Of a stretch of 64,000 nt of DNA, positions 32,834 to 41,494 are shown in pieces. Within the stretch, counting starts at the first letter, position 1. Every line of letters begins with the position of its first letter. The notes under the pieces are model-generated. The model did no database searches and was not told where the DNA came from. It worked only from the letters and a program-made list of their open reading frames with translations. Origin of the DNA: Dehalococcoidia bacterium (GTDB lineage: Bacteria > Chloroflexota > Dehalococcoidia > GIF9 > UBA5629); contig PLME01000004.1 in assembly GCA_003142375.1 (NCBI GenBank), forward strand, positions 69,060-133,059, read 5' to 3'. The translations under genes and the position numbers were made by a program.

Positions 32834-34096
32834 ATGCGGAAATGGCATGGGATTACAGCAGTTCTGGTCGTTATCGCGACTGTGCTGGGCATAGTTGCCT
32901 CTGCATGTGCGGGAGGGGGAGAAAAAGCAGCTCCTCCGGTGGCCACCGGGCCGATCATCTATAAGATGGGATGCCCAACGCCGCTAAGCGGCCCTGCGGC
33001 ACCCTGGGGTCAGGCGGGGCACGATTTTTATCAAAAATGGATCCAGTTGTTTAATCAAGCCGGTGGTTTCAAAGTAGGGGACACAACCTATAACGTTACA
33101 TTTACTGAAGTAGACGATGAAAACACCCCCGAAGGCGGCGCGGCGGCAGCCAAACAGCTTATCTACGGCGACGGCTGCCAGGCGATAGTTGCTTATTGGA
33201 GCTGGGGCATGCCGGCGGTACAGGCGGTAACTACACCCGCCAAAATCCCCCTGCTAACCAGGACGGGCAACGAGGCGGTACCTATGTCGGAAGGCGGTAT
33301 ATATGATCCGGCAAAGTATCCGTACACTGTTTTTGCCAATCCTTCTCACGAACAGATTATCTCCGACTTTAAGGCCATCGCAAAAGCGTATCCGGGCAGA
33401 ATGATCGGCATTGCCGATTCCACACTGGGCAAAGGCCCGGGCTGGGACGTCGTTGACAGGACTCTGGATGCGGCCGGCATCAAGTATCACCATGAGTGGT
33501 ATACCCCTGCAGCTACCGACTATACTCCTTACATTACCAAGTTTAAGGAAGCCGGCTGCGGTGTTATCTACACGGCTGGCGACATCGGCGCATCCTTTAA
33601 TATTGCCAAGCAGCGCTGGGACATGGGCTACAAAGATATCGTATGCGGCGTCGCCGGACCCTGTGTCGACCCGTCCGTATACAACGCTGTCGTGGGTTAC
33701 GATGCTTCACAGGGCTTCATCGATCAGTATTTTGGAATCTGGGACTACAAAGATACCAAGATAGATCCCGCGATCATGGCCATGGCCAAGCAGGTAAATG
33801 ATGACGTGGCCAAGGATACTGGTGCTCCGGTTGTCTATACAGGCTGGATCGGCTGGATGCCCTCGCACATGTTGATTCTCACGCAGGCGATGACAAAAGC
33901 CGGGAGCACTGATCCCGATGCCATCATGAAAGCCATCCAGGGCGGAACTTTCAGTACGTCCACGGGCACCTATACGATGTCAGGCGCCAAGACCTATGGC
34001 TCCCCGATAGTTTTCGGCACCCCGGGCGCTCTCTCGCAGATTAAGGGCGATAAAGAAGTCTATCTCTCCGAGTCACCCTGGACTCCTCTGCCCTAG
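32834..34096 (+). CDS. Liv-type ABC transporter substrate-binding lipoprotein
   Basis: The 420-residue protein has a lipoprotein signal (about 1-25, lipobox VASAC) and a type 1 periplasmic binding fold with KMGCPTPLSGPAAPWG, FTEVDDENTPEGGAAAAKQLI and a late IWDYKDTKIDP. It is the first gene of a five-gene operon with two permeases and two ATPases, the complete set for a branched-chain amino acid or aromatic/carboxylate transporter of this family. The Liv name refers to the family only. The TetR operator upstream and the catabolic neighbours make an aromatic or organic acid a better guess than amino acids. Confidence 0.92.
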   Translation: MRKWHGITAVLVVIATVLGIVASACAGGGEKAAPPVATGPIIYKMGCPTPLSGPAAPWGQAGHDFYQKWIQLFNQAGGFKVGDTTYNVTFTEVDDENTPEGGAAAAKQLIYGDGCQAIVAYWSWGMPAVQAVTTPAKIPLLTRTGNEAVPMSEGGIYDPAKYPYTVFANPSHEQIISDFKAIAKAYPGRMIGIADSTLGKGPGWDVVDRTLDAAGIKYHHEWYTPAATDYTPYITKFKEAGCGVIYTAGDIGASFNIAKQRWDMGYKDIVCGVAGPCVDPSVYNAVVGYDASQGFIDQYFGIWDYKDTKIDPAIMAMAKQVNDDVAKDTGAPVVYTGWIGWMPSHMLILTQAMTKAGSTDPDAIMKAIQGGTFSTSTGTYTMSGAKTYGSPIVFGTPGALSQIKGDKEVYLSESPWTPLP

Positions 34097-34126
34097 TAGC
34101 ACTTAAGAATTATAAGGAGAAATGGT

Positions 34127-34978
34127 ATGCCCCCTGCTGGAATATGGATCGATGGACTGGTCCAGAGTAGTACATATATAACCATGGCGTTCGGCATGGT
34201 GCTGGTATTCAGCATCCTGGGAATATTGAACTGGACGCATGGGCAGTATTACATGTTGGGAGCAGTCATCGTTTACTACGGAGTAACAGCAGCGGGCGTA
34301 CCTTTCCCCATCAGCATGCTGGTCACCGGTTTGATCATCGCAGGACTGGGCATGCTGGTCAAAAAGGTTATCATCGATCGCGTGTCGGGCGATTTATATG
34401 TAGGAGCGGTCACCCTGGCGCTGATCTTCTTTTTCGAGGGCCTGGCCAGCATGCTCTTCGGCATGCAGGATAAAGGCCTTGCCAATGTGATGCCCGGCTC
34501 TATGGACTTTGGCTCTTTCAGCGTTAGCTACCAGAAAATTGCCGTAGTGGGTTTCACGCTGGTCGTTATGATAGCCATGTATATCGTGCTGAACCGCACC
34601 AAAGTAGGTTTATCCATCAGGGCTGCGGCACAGGAACCCCGGGCGGCGAGTTTATACGGGGTTCGTGTGGACCGCGTTTCATTGATCGTTATGGGCATCG
34701 GGTGTGCGCTGGCCGCATGGGCAGGCTGCATCATGGGACCCGTATATAGCATTAATCCCTTCATCGGGCGTATTCCCATGATATTTTCACTGCTGGCCAT
34801 CGTCATAGGTGGTTTGGGTAGTTTGAGCGGTGCAATTATCGGCGGACTGATCCTGGGTTTCCTCAACAGCGTCATGGCCTATTACATTTCATACTATTCG
34901 GAGGTTGTACTGTTTGCGCTGGTAATTATCCTACTGCTGGTCCGGCCGCAAGGACTATTCGGAGCTGCCTTGAAATGA
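34127..34978 (+). CDS. LivH-type ABC transporter permease
   Basis: The 283-residue protein is a hydrophobic permease with about eight spans and the family motifs ILNWTHGQYYMLGA near the start, IRAAAQEPRAASLYG in the ATPase-facing loop, and AIVIGGLGSLSGAIIGG near the C-terminus. It starts with an ATG preceded by AAGGAG and is 30 nt after the binding protein. It overlaps the next permease by 4 nt (ATGA). Confidence 0.93.
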   Translation: MPPAGIWIDGLVQSSTYITMAFGMVLVFSILGILNWTHGQYYMLGAVIVYYGVTAAGVPFPISMLVTGLIIAGLGMLVKKVIIDRVSGDLYVGAVTLALIFFFEGLASMLFGMQDKGLANVMPGSMDFGSFSVSYQKIAVVGFTLVVMIAMYIVLNRTKVGLSIRAAAQEPRAASLYGVRVDRVSLIVMGIGCALAAWAGCIMGPVYSINPFIGRIPMIFSLLAIVIGGLGSLSGAIIGGLILGFLNSVMAYYISYYSEVVLFALVIILLLVRPQGLFGAALK

Positions 34979-36024
34979 ATGTATGGTTAAATAGATTCAG
35001 GACATTCGATTGGAGAAATACCTGGCCCAAAGTTGTGGCCGCTGTTCCCGTCATCATTTTCCTCCTCATCCCCGTTTTTACCCAAGGTGAAATCGTCCTC
35101 AATATGCTGATCTTAAGCGGCATCTGGGCGGTTGCGGCCATGGGCTTTACCCTGATATTGAGGACCGGGCAGTTCAGCCTTGGCCAGGCAGCGTTTATGG
35201 CCATAGGAGGATATACCTCTGCCATAATATCGGTTGTGTTGGGATGGCCGTGGTGGTTTGCATTTTTACTCTCAGGCATCGTTTCGGGTATAGTAGCCAT
35301 GTTGATCGGCTCTGTGGTTCTGCGCGTGGGAGGGATTTATTTTTCAATCATCACCCTGTCGCTCACGGAGGTCATCAGGATTATTGCTCAACAGTGGGAA
35401 CCGGTTACTCATGGTTCAAGGGGTTTGATAACTACACCTCCGCCAAATATCGATCTTGGCCCGTTGCACATCAATTTCATGGCCAACTCTGTTCCATTTT
35501 ATTATTTGACCCTCATACTTGTGGCAGTAACCGGCCTGGTTTTCTGGCAGATAGGCAAAACACGCATGGGCGGCACGTTCTATGCCATGCTCGCTAATCA
35601 AACGCTTGCCGAGCATGAAGGTATCCACCTGATGAAATACCGGGTGATCGCTTTTACCCTGGCCGGTGTATTCGCCGGGTTCGCCGGCGCTATTTATGCC
35701 AATTATCTGACGGTAATATCACCACTTATATTCGGCCTATGGCAATCAATACAGATCATGATGATGAGCATCGTGGGCGGCATGAGCTCACTGGTTGCCG
35801 GCCCCATAATTGGTTCCACTCTGCTTTATGTGCTGGGTATACAACTGGCACGGCTGCCGATTTACGGTATTGCGCAGTTGCTTTACGGAGCAGTAGTCGT
35901 ACTCGTGCTGATATTCCTGCCCAAGGGTACCGGGCTTATCGACCTCTGGCCCAGGATATGGCGCAAGATATACAGAGAGGTAGAGGAATATGAGATACCC
36001 GGTGAAACCCGGCAAGAAGATTAA
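34975..36024 (+). CDS. LivM-type ABC transporter permease
   Basis: The 349-residue protein has an N-terminal soluble segment and then about eight spans, with LRTGQFSLGQAAFMAIGGYT and, before the last helices, IVGGMSSLVAGPIIGS. It pairs with the LivH-type permease to form the channel. Its start overlaps the previous stop by 4 nt, and the ATPase gene follows closely. Confidence 0.93.
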   Translation: MNVWLNRFRTFDWRNTWPKVVAAVPVIIFLLIPVFTQGEIVLNMLILSGIWAVAAMGFTLILRTGQFSLGQAAFMAIGGYTSAIISVVLGWPWWFAFLLSGIVSGIVAMLIGSVVLRVGGIYFSIITLSLTEVIRIIAQQWEPVTHGSRGLITTPPPNIDLGPLHINFMANSVPFYYLTLILVAVTGLVFWQIGKTRMGGTFYAMLANQTLAEHEGIHLMKYRVIAFTLAGVFAGFAGAIYANYLTVISPLIFGLWQSIQIMMMSIVGGMSSLVAGPIIGSTLLYVLGIQLARLPIYGIAQLLYGAVVVLVLIFLPKGTGLIDLWPRIWRKIYREVEEYEIPGETRQED

Positions 36025-36045
36025 TAAATCAGGGAATTGAAAACG

Positions 36046-36810
36046 ATGGCCTTTTTAGAATTGGATGATCTCACCAAACTTTTCGGTAAGCTGGCGGCCG
36101 TTGAGGACGTCAGTTTTAAAGTGGAGCAGGGTGAAGTCCTGGGCATAGTCGGGCCCAACGGCTCGGGCAAGACTACCCTCATCAATTTGATTTCAGGCTA
36201 TTACAAACCGACGCGAGGGACGATTTCCTTTATGGGCAAAAAGATCTCCGGGTTGAGGCCTGATGAGATAGCCAAATTAGGGGTGGTCAGGACTTTCCAA
36301 TCCAACGTGCTTTACGAAAAAACGACTTTGGTTCAGAGCATGTTGATGAGTTCCCGTTTACAGTATAAGACCAGCGACATCGAGTCATTTATGGAAACAA
36401 AAAAATATAAAGATGAACACGAAGGCGTGGTGGGAAATGCTCTCCAGACATTGCAGTTGCTCGACCTGTTTAACGAGACTTTCAGGCCGGCATCGGTGCT
36501 ATCGCACGGGTACCAGAGGATGCTGGGTATCGCCCTGGCGCTGGCAGCCAATCCCAAGGTGCTTCTTCTGGATGAACCAACCACAGGCATGAACTATGAG
36601 GAGGCCCAGTTCGTGGTCGAAAATATCAAAAGGATCAACGAGCAGGGCATTACGGTATTACTGATCGAGCATAATATGAAGGTGCTGCTCAATGTAGCAA
36701 CCAGGGTGGTCGTCCTCAGTTTTGGCAATAAGATTGCCGATGGGAATCCTCACGAAATGATGAATAAGCCGGAGGTCATCGAGGCCTACCTGGGAACGGA
36801 GACAGTATAA
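36046..36810 (+). CDS. LivG-type ABC transporter ATPase
   Basis: I start at the ATG at 36046 with AGGGA 10 nt upstream; the track TTG at 36037 is only 1 nt from that site. The 254 residues have Walker A GPNGSGKTT, the Q loop in VVRTFQS, a signature-like LSHGYQRMLGIALALA in place of LSGGQ, Walker B VLLLDEP and a switch His in LLIEHNM. The signature deviates at two positions (SHGYQ), as in some LivG proteins. It is one of two ATPases of the transporter. Confidence 0.93.
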   Translation: MAFLELDDLTKLFGKLAAVEDVSFKVEQGEVLGIVGPNGSGKTTLINLISGYYKPTRGTISFMGKKISGLRPDEIAKLGVVRTFQSNVLYEKTTLVQSMLMSSRLQYKTSDIESFMETKKYKDEHEGVVGNALQTLQLLDLFNETFRPASVLSHGYQRMLGIALALAANPKVLLLDEPTTGMNYEEAQFVVENIKRINEQGITVLLIEHNMKVLLNVATRVVVLSFGNKIADGNPHEMMNKPEVIEAYLGTETV

Positions 36811-36813
36811 ATC

Positions 36814-37518
36814 ATGCTGGAACTGAAAAGCATTCTGGTCAAATACGGAAAAACTGTAGCTGTCAGGAAGTTATCATTATCTGTGAACGAGGGGGGTTTT
36901 ATTACGATCCTGGGCGCCAACGGGGCGGGCAAGTCCTCGACCCTTAATGCCATCAGCGGCGTTGTCAAAATCAGGGGGGGCGAGATAGATTACAAGGGAG
37001 AAAAAATAAATGGACTGAAGCCGGGAGAAATAGCGGCCAAAGGTATAATACAAATACCCGAGGGCAGAAGGCTTTTCCCGCTCATGACGGTTGAGGAAAA
37101 CCTGAAGATGGGGGCGTACCTGCAAAAGGACAAAAAGAGGATAAACGAGGCCTTGGAGAAGGTATTTGTCCTCTTCCCGGTGCTAAAAGAAAAAATGCAC
37201 GCCAAAGGACGTGAATTGAGCGGCGGCCAGCAGCAGATGGCTGCCATCGCCCGCGGAATTATGGCATTGCCGGAAGTCCTCATGTTCGATGAGCCGTCCC
37301 TGGGACTAAGCCCTTTGCTGCGACAGCAGCTTGCTGAAAAAATTAAAGAGATAAACCACGACGGCGTCACCGTTATCCTGGTTGAACAGAACGCACGTCT
37401 GGGATTGATGCTGGCCAATTACGGTTACGTCCTGGAAAACGGCGATCTGACGCTACAGGGAAAAACATCCGACCTCATGCTCGACGATAATGTTAAGAAA
37501 GCCTACCTAGGGGTATAA
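36814..37518 (+). CDS. LivF-type ABC transporter ATPase
   Basis: The 234-residue ATPase starts 4 nt after the LivG-type gene. It shows Walker A GANGAGKSS, Q loop IIQIPEGRRLF, signature LSGGQQQM, Walker B VLMFDEPSLGLSP and a switch region ILVEQNA. The last gene of the transporter operon, it is followed by a 506-nt non-coding region with a divergent-looking orphan promoter and a palindromic terminator. Confidence 0.94.
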   Translation: MLELKSILVKYGKTVAVRKLSLSVNEGGFITILGANGAGKSSTLNAISGVVKIRGGEIDYKGEKINGLKPGEIAAKGIIQIPEGRRLFPLMTVEENLKMGAYLQKDKKRINEALEKVFVLFPVLKEKMHAKGRELSGGQQQMAAIARGIMALPEVLMFDEPSLGLSPLLRQQLAEKIKEINHDGVTVILVEQNARLGLMLANYGYVLENGDLTLQGKTSDLMLDDNVKKAYLGV

Positions 37519-37685
37519 ATTCTAATACCCGTCAAGCTGGATCGAAGAGATACGTTCAGCATTTGCAGAGTAGATGCACTCCCTCCATTTTACGTGCCGT
37601 CCTATCCTTTGTTTCCTGCCCATAGTTAACCCGCATCATGCCATTCCTATTTAGAGAGAGCTCAAAAATTGATCTATAGACGCGA

Positions 37686-37719
37686 CTGCGAGGCGTCCGT
37701 GAGCGTGAACGCCTCGCAG
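37686..37719. repeat. Inverted repeat CTGCGAGGCGT/ACGCCTCGCAG
   Basis: A perfect 11-bp stem with a 12-nt loop. It would be in the 5' part of the RNA made from the orphan promoter at 37.8 kb, or a terminator-like structure 170 nt past the transporter operon. There is no U tract on either side. Confidence 0.55.
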
Positions 37720-37794
37720 TATGGGAGGACTTGAAACAAAGACCGCTTAAATCATTCAGAAAAGCGATCCCGCATCCTGCTACCAATGAAATCT

Positions 37795-37857
37795 CGACTG
37801 ATTAGTCGGTCTAAACTTCATTAAATCGAGTTTAGCATCAAATTTTATCAGTGTCAA
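37795..37857 (-). promoter_or_regulatory. Orphan TetR-type promoter, site 4
   Basis: On the minus strand TTGACA (37852-37857), a 17-bp spacer and TAAACT (37829-37834) are followed 16 nt later by the operator core AGACCGA-CTAA-TCAGTCG (37795-37812). The layout is that of sites 1-3. It points towards the end of the transporter operon and no gene follows on that strand, so the RNA would be non-coding or antisense to livF. Confidence 0.6.
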
Positions 37858-37969
37858 GGAACCGGTCGCAGATACAGGATTATGGTTTTTCAAGCTCTAG
37901 GCGGGAGATAGAAAGTCTGTAAGAAATGGGTCAATTCATTGGCTTTGCAGGATGGATGTTAGTAAATGA

Positions 37970-38011
37970 CTTGCCGGCATATGCGGACGATCGTCCGCAT
38001 ATGCCGGCAAG
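37970..38011. terminator. Perfect 42-bp palindrome, bidirectional terminator
   Basis: CTTGCCGGCATATGCGGACGA is followed directly by its exact reverse complement, centred at 37990/37991. It lies 13 nt after the acyl-CoA ligase stop on the minus strand, with T-rich sequence on both sides (GTTTATTTTATTT on plus, GTCATTTACT on minus). It should end both converging transcripts. Confidence 0.75.
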
Positions 38012-38024
38012 CTGAACGTTTATT

Positions 38025-39683
38025 TTATTTCGATTTTTCTTCTTCCTGAAGGGCCCTGCGCAATACTTTGCCGACCATGGTCTTGGGCAGGTCCTTGCGG
38101 AACTCGTAGAACCTGGGCACCTTATAGCCGGTCAACTTCTCCCTGCAGAACTTCTGCAACTCATCAGCCGTTACCTCGCAGCCTTCCTTGACGACTATCC
38201 AGGCCTTAACCGCCTCACCCTGGCGCGGGTCGGGGATGCCGGCCACGCAGGCTTCAACAACCATAGGATGCATCATAATGACATCCTCCACGTCACGCGG
38301 CCATACCTGGAAACCTCCACACTTGATGAGGTCCTTCTTCCTTGACGTGATGAACATGTAGCCATCCTCATCCAGATGGGCTATATCGCCGGTATAGAGC
38401 CATCCGTCGCGCATGGCCTCGGCAGTTTCCTGCGGATTCTTCCAGAACCCCTGCATCAGTTGGGGGGCTTTTATACACAACTCGCCGTCTTCACCGATGG
38501 GAAGCTCCTTGGTGCCGGTCTCGAGGTCCATGATTTTATAAATATTATCCGAGAAGGGGCAGCCGACGGAGCCCTGCTTCCATGGGCCATGGGTGGGAGT
38601 ACAGCTTCCTGCAATGGCCGATTCGGTCATGCCGAAGCCCTCAACGACAATGCCTTTGGGATCGATCAATTTCTCGAACGCAGCCTTGGTATCGGTCATG
38701 AGAGGCGCTGCGCCTGAGGTTACACGGTTAACGCACCTCAGGTCATCCGGCTTGCGGTCGGGAGAATTGAGAATGGCGATGAGCATACTGGGAGTGGCCG
38801 AAATGCTTACAATCTTCTGATCCCTGATCGTCTCAATGACGTTTTTGATATCGCGCGGGTTGAAAACCAATACCTGGGGCATATGTGCCATGAAATATAC
38901 GCCGAATCCAACGAAGCAACCGAAGGCATGGAACATAGGCAGGTTGGCCAGCATTTTGTCTTTGTATTCTATTGTACGTGACTTCCACCATGCATAATGC
39001 TGCATACCAATCATGACCATATTGTGATGCCTGTGCATAACACCCTTGGGGGCGCCTGTGGTGCCTCCGCTGAAGAGAATGAGGCCGATGTCATCTTTTG
39101 TCACTTTGATCGACGGGCGGCTCTTGCCCTTGTTTTTCTCGATCAGGTCGCTCCACCATACGTCACCCTGCTCCAGTTTGACGGTCCCGGCTGCCTCGTT
39201 CTTGATGGGCGCTACCGCGTAGGTATCCAGATCGGTAACTATCATCTTGCGCAGCTTGGTTTGAGGCTGGAAGCCCTTGATCATCGCGTACCACAGTGAG
39301 GTTACTATGGCTACCTCGGCATCGACGACCTCTATGGCGTGCTGAAGCTCGAAGGGAGTGTAGAGCGGGTTTAGCGGTACCACTATTGCGCCGGCCTTCC
39401 AGATGGCAAAGTAGGCCACGAAGGACTGGGGGCAATTGAGGAAAAGCACAGCTACCCGGTCACCTTTTTTAACACCCTCAGCAATGAGCGCGTGCGCCAG
39501 GGCATTGCTGTGGTCTTCCAGCTCTTTGTAGGAAAGTTCCCTCTTCATGAAAATGGCCATGGGATGGTCCGGCCTCTCTTTGGTATAGTCCGCCAGAAGG
39601 TCCATCACGGTAATGTTTGGATAGGGCTCTAAGGTATGAGGTACATCGTGGTCGTAACTCTTGAACCAAGGATAGTCTTTCAT
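38025..39683 (-). CDS. Acyl-CoA synthetase (AMP-forming)
   Basis: The 552-residue protein is a full-length ANL-family ligase with the P-loop LFSGGTTGAPKGVMHRHH, GFGMTESAIAG, the hinge YTGDIAHLDEDGY, RKKDLIKCGGFQVWP and the C-terminal catalytic Lys in TMVGKVLRR. It should activate a fatty or aromatic acid with ATP and CoA. A promoter about 150 nt upstream has the same spacer sequence as TetR site 3. It fits as the entry step of the pathway fed by the transporter. The carboxylate cannot be told from sequence; benzoate and medium-chain acids are both plausible. Confidence 0.92.
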   Translation of the reverse strand: MKDYPWFKSYDHDVPHTLEPYPNITVMDLLADYTKERPDHPMAIFMKRELSYKELEDHSNALAHALIAEGVKKGDRVAVLFLNCPQSFVAYFAIWKAGAIVVPLNPLYTPFELQHAIEVVDAEVAIVTSLWYAMIKGFQPQTKLRKMIVTDLDTYAVAPIKNEAAGTVKLEQGDVWWSDLIEKNKGKSRPSIKVTKDDIGLILFSGGTTGAPKGVMHRHHNMVMIGMQHYAWWKSRTIEYKDKMLANLPMFHAFGCFVGFGVYFMAHMPQVLVFNPRDIKNVIETIRDQKIVSISATPSMLIAILNSPDRKPDDLRCVNRVTSGAAPLMTDTKAAFEKLIDPKGIVVEGFGMTESAIAGSCTPTHGPWKQGSVGCPFSDNIYKIMDLETGTKELPIGEDGELCIKAPQLMQGFWKNPQETAEAMRDGWLYTGDIAHLDEDGYMFITSRKKDLIKCGGFQVWPRDVEDVIMMHPMVVEACVAGIPDPRQGEAVKAWIVVKEGCEVTADELQKFCREKLTGYKVPRFYEFRKDLPKTMVGKVLRRALQEEEKSK

Positions 39684-39982
39684 AGATCCTCCCTTATTTA
39701 ATTTGTGAACGCTTAAAGCCGGATTGATTCAACTTCTGAACCATAACGTATATTGTATTCATATGTCGCAAAAAGATTTACGCCCTGGATAAAAAGCCAA
39801 CTCACCATCTCCCCGACCATGCGCGAGCCGTACTCTATCACTAATGGGAAATTACTGTCAAGCTCCGCCTCACAATCAATTTAGATACAACTGTTGATGT
39901 TTTTGAGTATAATTTCTTTCGGGTTCGGCTTTTATGTATATTTAGGGTTAGTAAGGATGCGGAGAACAAGAGTGGGAGCATC
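39684..39982. other. Divergent intergenic region
   Basis: This 299-nt gap between the acyl-CoA ligase and the B12-type radical SAM gene contains the minus-strand promoter at 39832-39861. On the plus strand TATATTTAGG lies about 45 nt before the radical SAM start and could be its -10 region. I see no other feature. Confidence 0.4.
39811..39861 (-). promoter_or_regulatory. Promoter of the acyl-CoA ligase gene with degenerate TetR-type site (site 5)
   Basis: On the minus strand TTGACA (39856-39861), an 18-bp spacer GTAATTTCCCATTAGTGA and TAGAGT (39832-39837) closely match the site 3 promoter (ATAATTTCCCGTTAATGT, TAAAGT, then ACG-CTCGCG). The operator-like sequence CCCCGA-CCAT-GCGCGAG on the plus strand is poorly symmetric and closer to the -10 than at the other sites. 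Confidence 0.5.
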
Positions 39983-41404
39983 ATGAGGATATTGCTTATA
40001 GCCATGCCCGACACCATAAGCGCGCTGGATGCCGTTATGCATATGCCCAATCTTGGGCTGTGCTCCATAGCAGGCAACCTGAATGGACGTGAAGTAAAGA
40101 TAGTCGACCTGGCATTTCACAATAAAAACATGGCCGGTTTCATCTGGCGTATTCTGCATGAGTTCCGCCCCGAAATCGTGGGACTGAGCGCCATGACCTT
40201 TCAATTCGACAGCGCACGCCGGGTTGCGCAAATCTGCCGTTCTGTTAATCCCGGGATAATAACCGTATTGGGGGGATATCATGCTTCTTTGATGTATGAG
40301 GAGATCGGGGCCGGGGCCGACTCAGGGCTCTTCGACTTTATTGTGAGGGGAGAGGGCGAAATAACCTTCCCCAAACTTGTGCATGAACTGGAGACCTGCC
40401 ACGGGGAGTTCGGACTTATACAGGGTCTTTCGTTTCGCAAAGACGGCAGGTTTCAACATAATCCTCCGGCGCCTCTCGTAGACCTAAATGCGCTCAATTT
40501 GCCTGATCATAATTGCCGCCTCCTGGACGGCGCCCGTTATTTAGGGCGGCGTTTCGATTGTGTCGAAACATCACGCGGCTGCACCATGGGCTGCAAGTTC
40601 TGTAGCATCGCCCATATGTACGGGCGTTCGATCCGATTTTTTACGTTGGAACGTATAATTGCAGAACTTAAGGGGCTTAAGCAGCAGGGCGTAGAGGGGG
40701 TCTTTTTTGTTGATGATAATATCACCCTGGACGTGCAGCGGCTGAAGAACTTATGTGATCTGATTGTAGACGAGAAACTCGATTCAATGTCATATGTCAT
40801 CCAGGCCAGCGTTAAAGGGATCGCATCGGACCCCGAATTGGCGGGTCGGCTGAAGAGCGCAGGCTTCAAGTGGGTATTTCTGGGCATTGAGAATGGCATA
40901 GCCAAGAACCTTGAATCTATGGGCAAGACCGGCGTATTAAATAATACACAGCGCGCCGTATCGCTGCTGCAGGAACAGGGCATCGGCGTTTTCGGCGGTT
41001 TCATCATAGGCAACCCGGATGACAGCCGTGAGGATATCCAGGCCACGTACCGGTTTGCGCTGGAGTTGGGTGTAGACCATCCCATTATGCAGTGCATGAC
41101 GCCTTACCCCAAAACGGAAATTCGTGAGCAACTTCTTTCCGAAGGTCTCATCACCAACCGTGAAGATTTCAGCCTCTACAACGGGTTTATCTGCAACATA
41201 TGCACCAGGCATATGAGCAGCCGGGAGCTTACGATGTCCATGTTCTGGGAGGGCTTACGTCTATACTTTCATCCACGCTACCTGGCTAAAAGCCGTTTCT
41301 GGCAGTACAGCCCTTTGCTCTGGCCTTCGCTGGTAGCCAATAATTTTCGCTATCTTATAGGTGCGGCCAGAGGCCGGATGTTCGCTTCGCGGCATAGCTG
41401 GTAA
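39983..41404 (+). CDS. B12-binding radical SAM protein (BchE-like family)
   Basis: The 473-residue protein has an N-terminal cobalamin-binding-like domain (about 1-140, with VGLSAMTFQFDSARRVAQ and VLGGYHASLM), followed by a radical SAM domain with the cluster C-T-M-G-C-K-F-C (Cx3Cx2C) near residue 204. FFVDDNITLD and GGFIIGNPDD are family motifs. The B12 domain lacks an obvious DxHxxG, so base-off binding is uncertain. Members methylate or rearrange lipids, cofactors and antibiotics; the substrate is unknown. It is divergent from the acyl-CoA ligase and stands alone. Confidence 0.85.
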   Translation: MRILLIAMPDTISALDAVMHMPNLGLCSIAGNLNGREVKIVDLAFHNKNMAGFIWRILHEFRPEIVGLSAMTFQFDSARRVAQICRSVNPGIITVLGGYHASLMYEEIGAGADSGLFDFIVRGEGEITFPKLVHELETCHGEFGLIQGLSFRKDGRFQHNPPAPLVDLNALNLPDHNCRLLDGARYLGRRFDCVETSRGCTMGCKFCSIAHMYGRSIRFFTLERIIAELKGLKQQGVEGVFFVDDNITLDVQRLKNLCDLIVDEKLDSMSYVIQASVKGIASDPELAGRLKSAGFKWVFLGIENGIAKNLESMGKTGVLNNTQRAVSLLQEQGIGVFGGFIIGNPDDSREDIQATYRFALELGVDHPIMQCMTPYPKTEIREQLLSEGLITNREDFSLYNGFICNICTRHMSSRELTMSMFWEGLRLYFHPRYLAKSRFWQYSPLLWPSLVANNFRYLIGAARGRMFASRHSW

Positions 41405-41494
41405 TATAAACCCGTTTTCTTTGCGCGGTATACGTTCAGCGGGATATACTAATAAAGCGCTTCTATTTATCAGGGTTGCAAGGGGGTATTTTCA

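Larger units (their letters stand above)
37519..38024. other. Convergent 506-nt non-coding region
   Basis: This stretch lies between the ends of livF-like and the acyl-CoA ligase gene. It holds an orphan TetR-type promoter (37795-37857, minus strand), a GC-rich stem-loop (37686-37719) and a 42-bp palindrome (37970-38011). The track ORF at 37556-37786 (76 residues) has no recognisable features and reads through the stem-loop, so I do not call it a gene. Decay of a former gene or a regulatory RNA are both possible. Confidence 0.5.

Noticed and set aside
37556-37786. 76-residue minus-strand ORF downstream of the orphan promoter
   Set aside because: No domain or family features, start TTG without Shine-Dalgarno, and it reads through a stem-loop. 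It may be a decayed gene but cannot be supported as coding.
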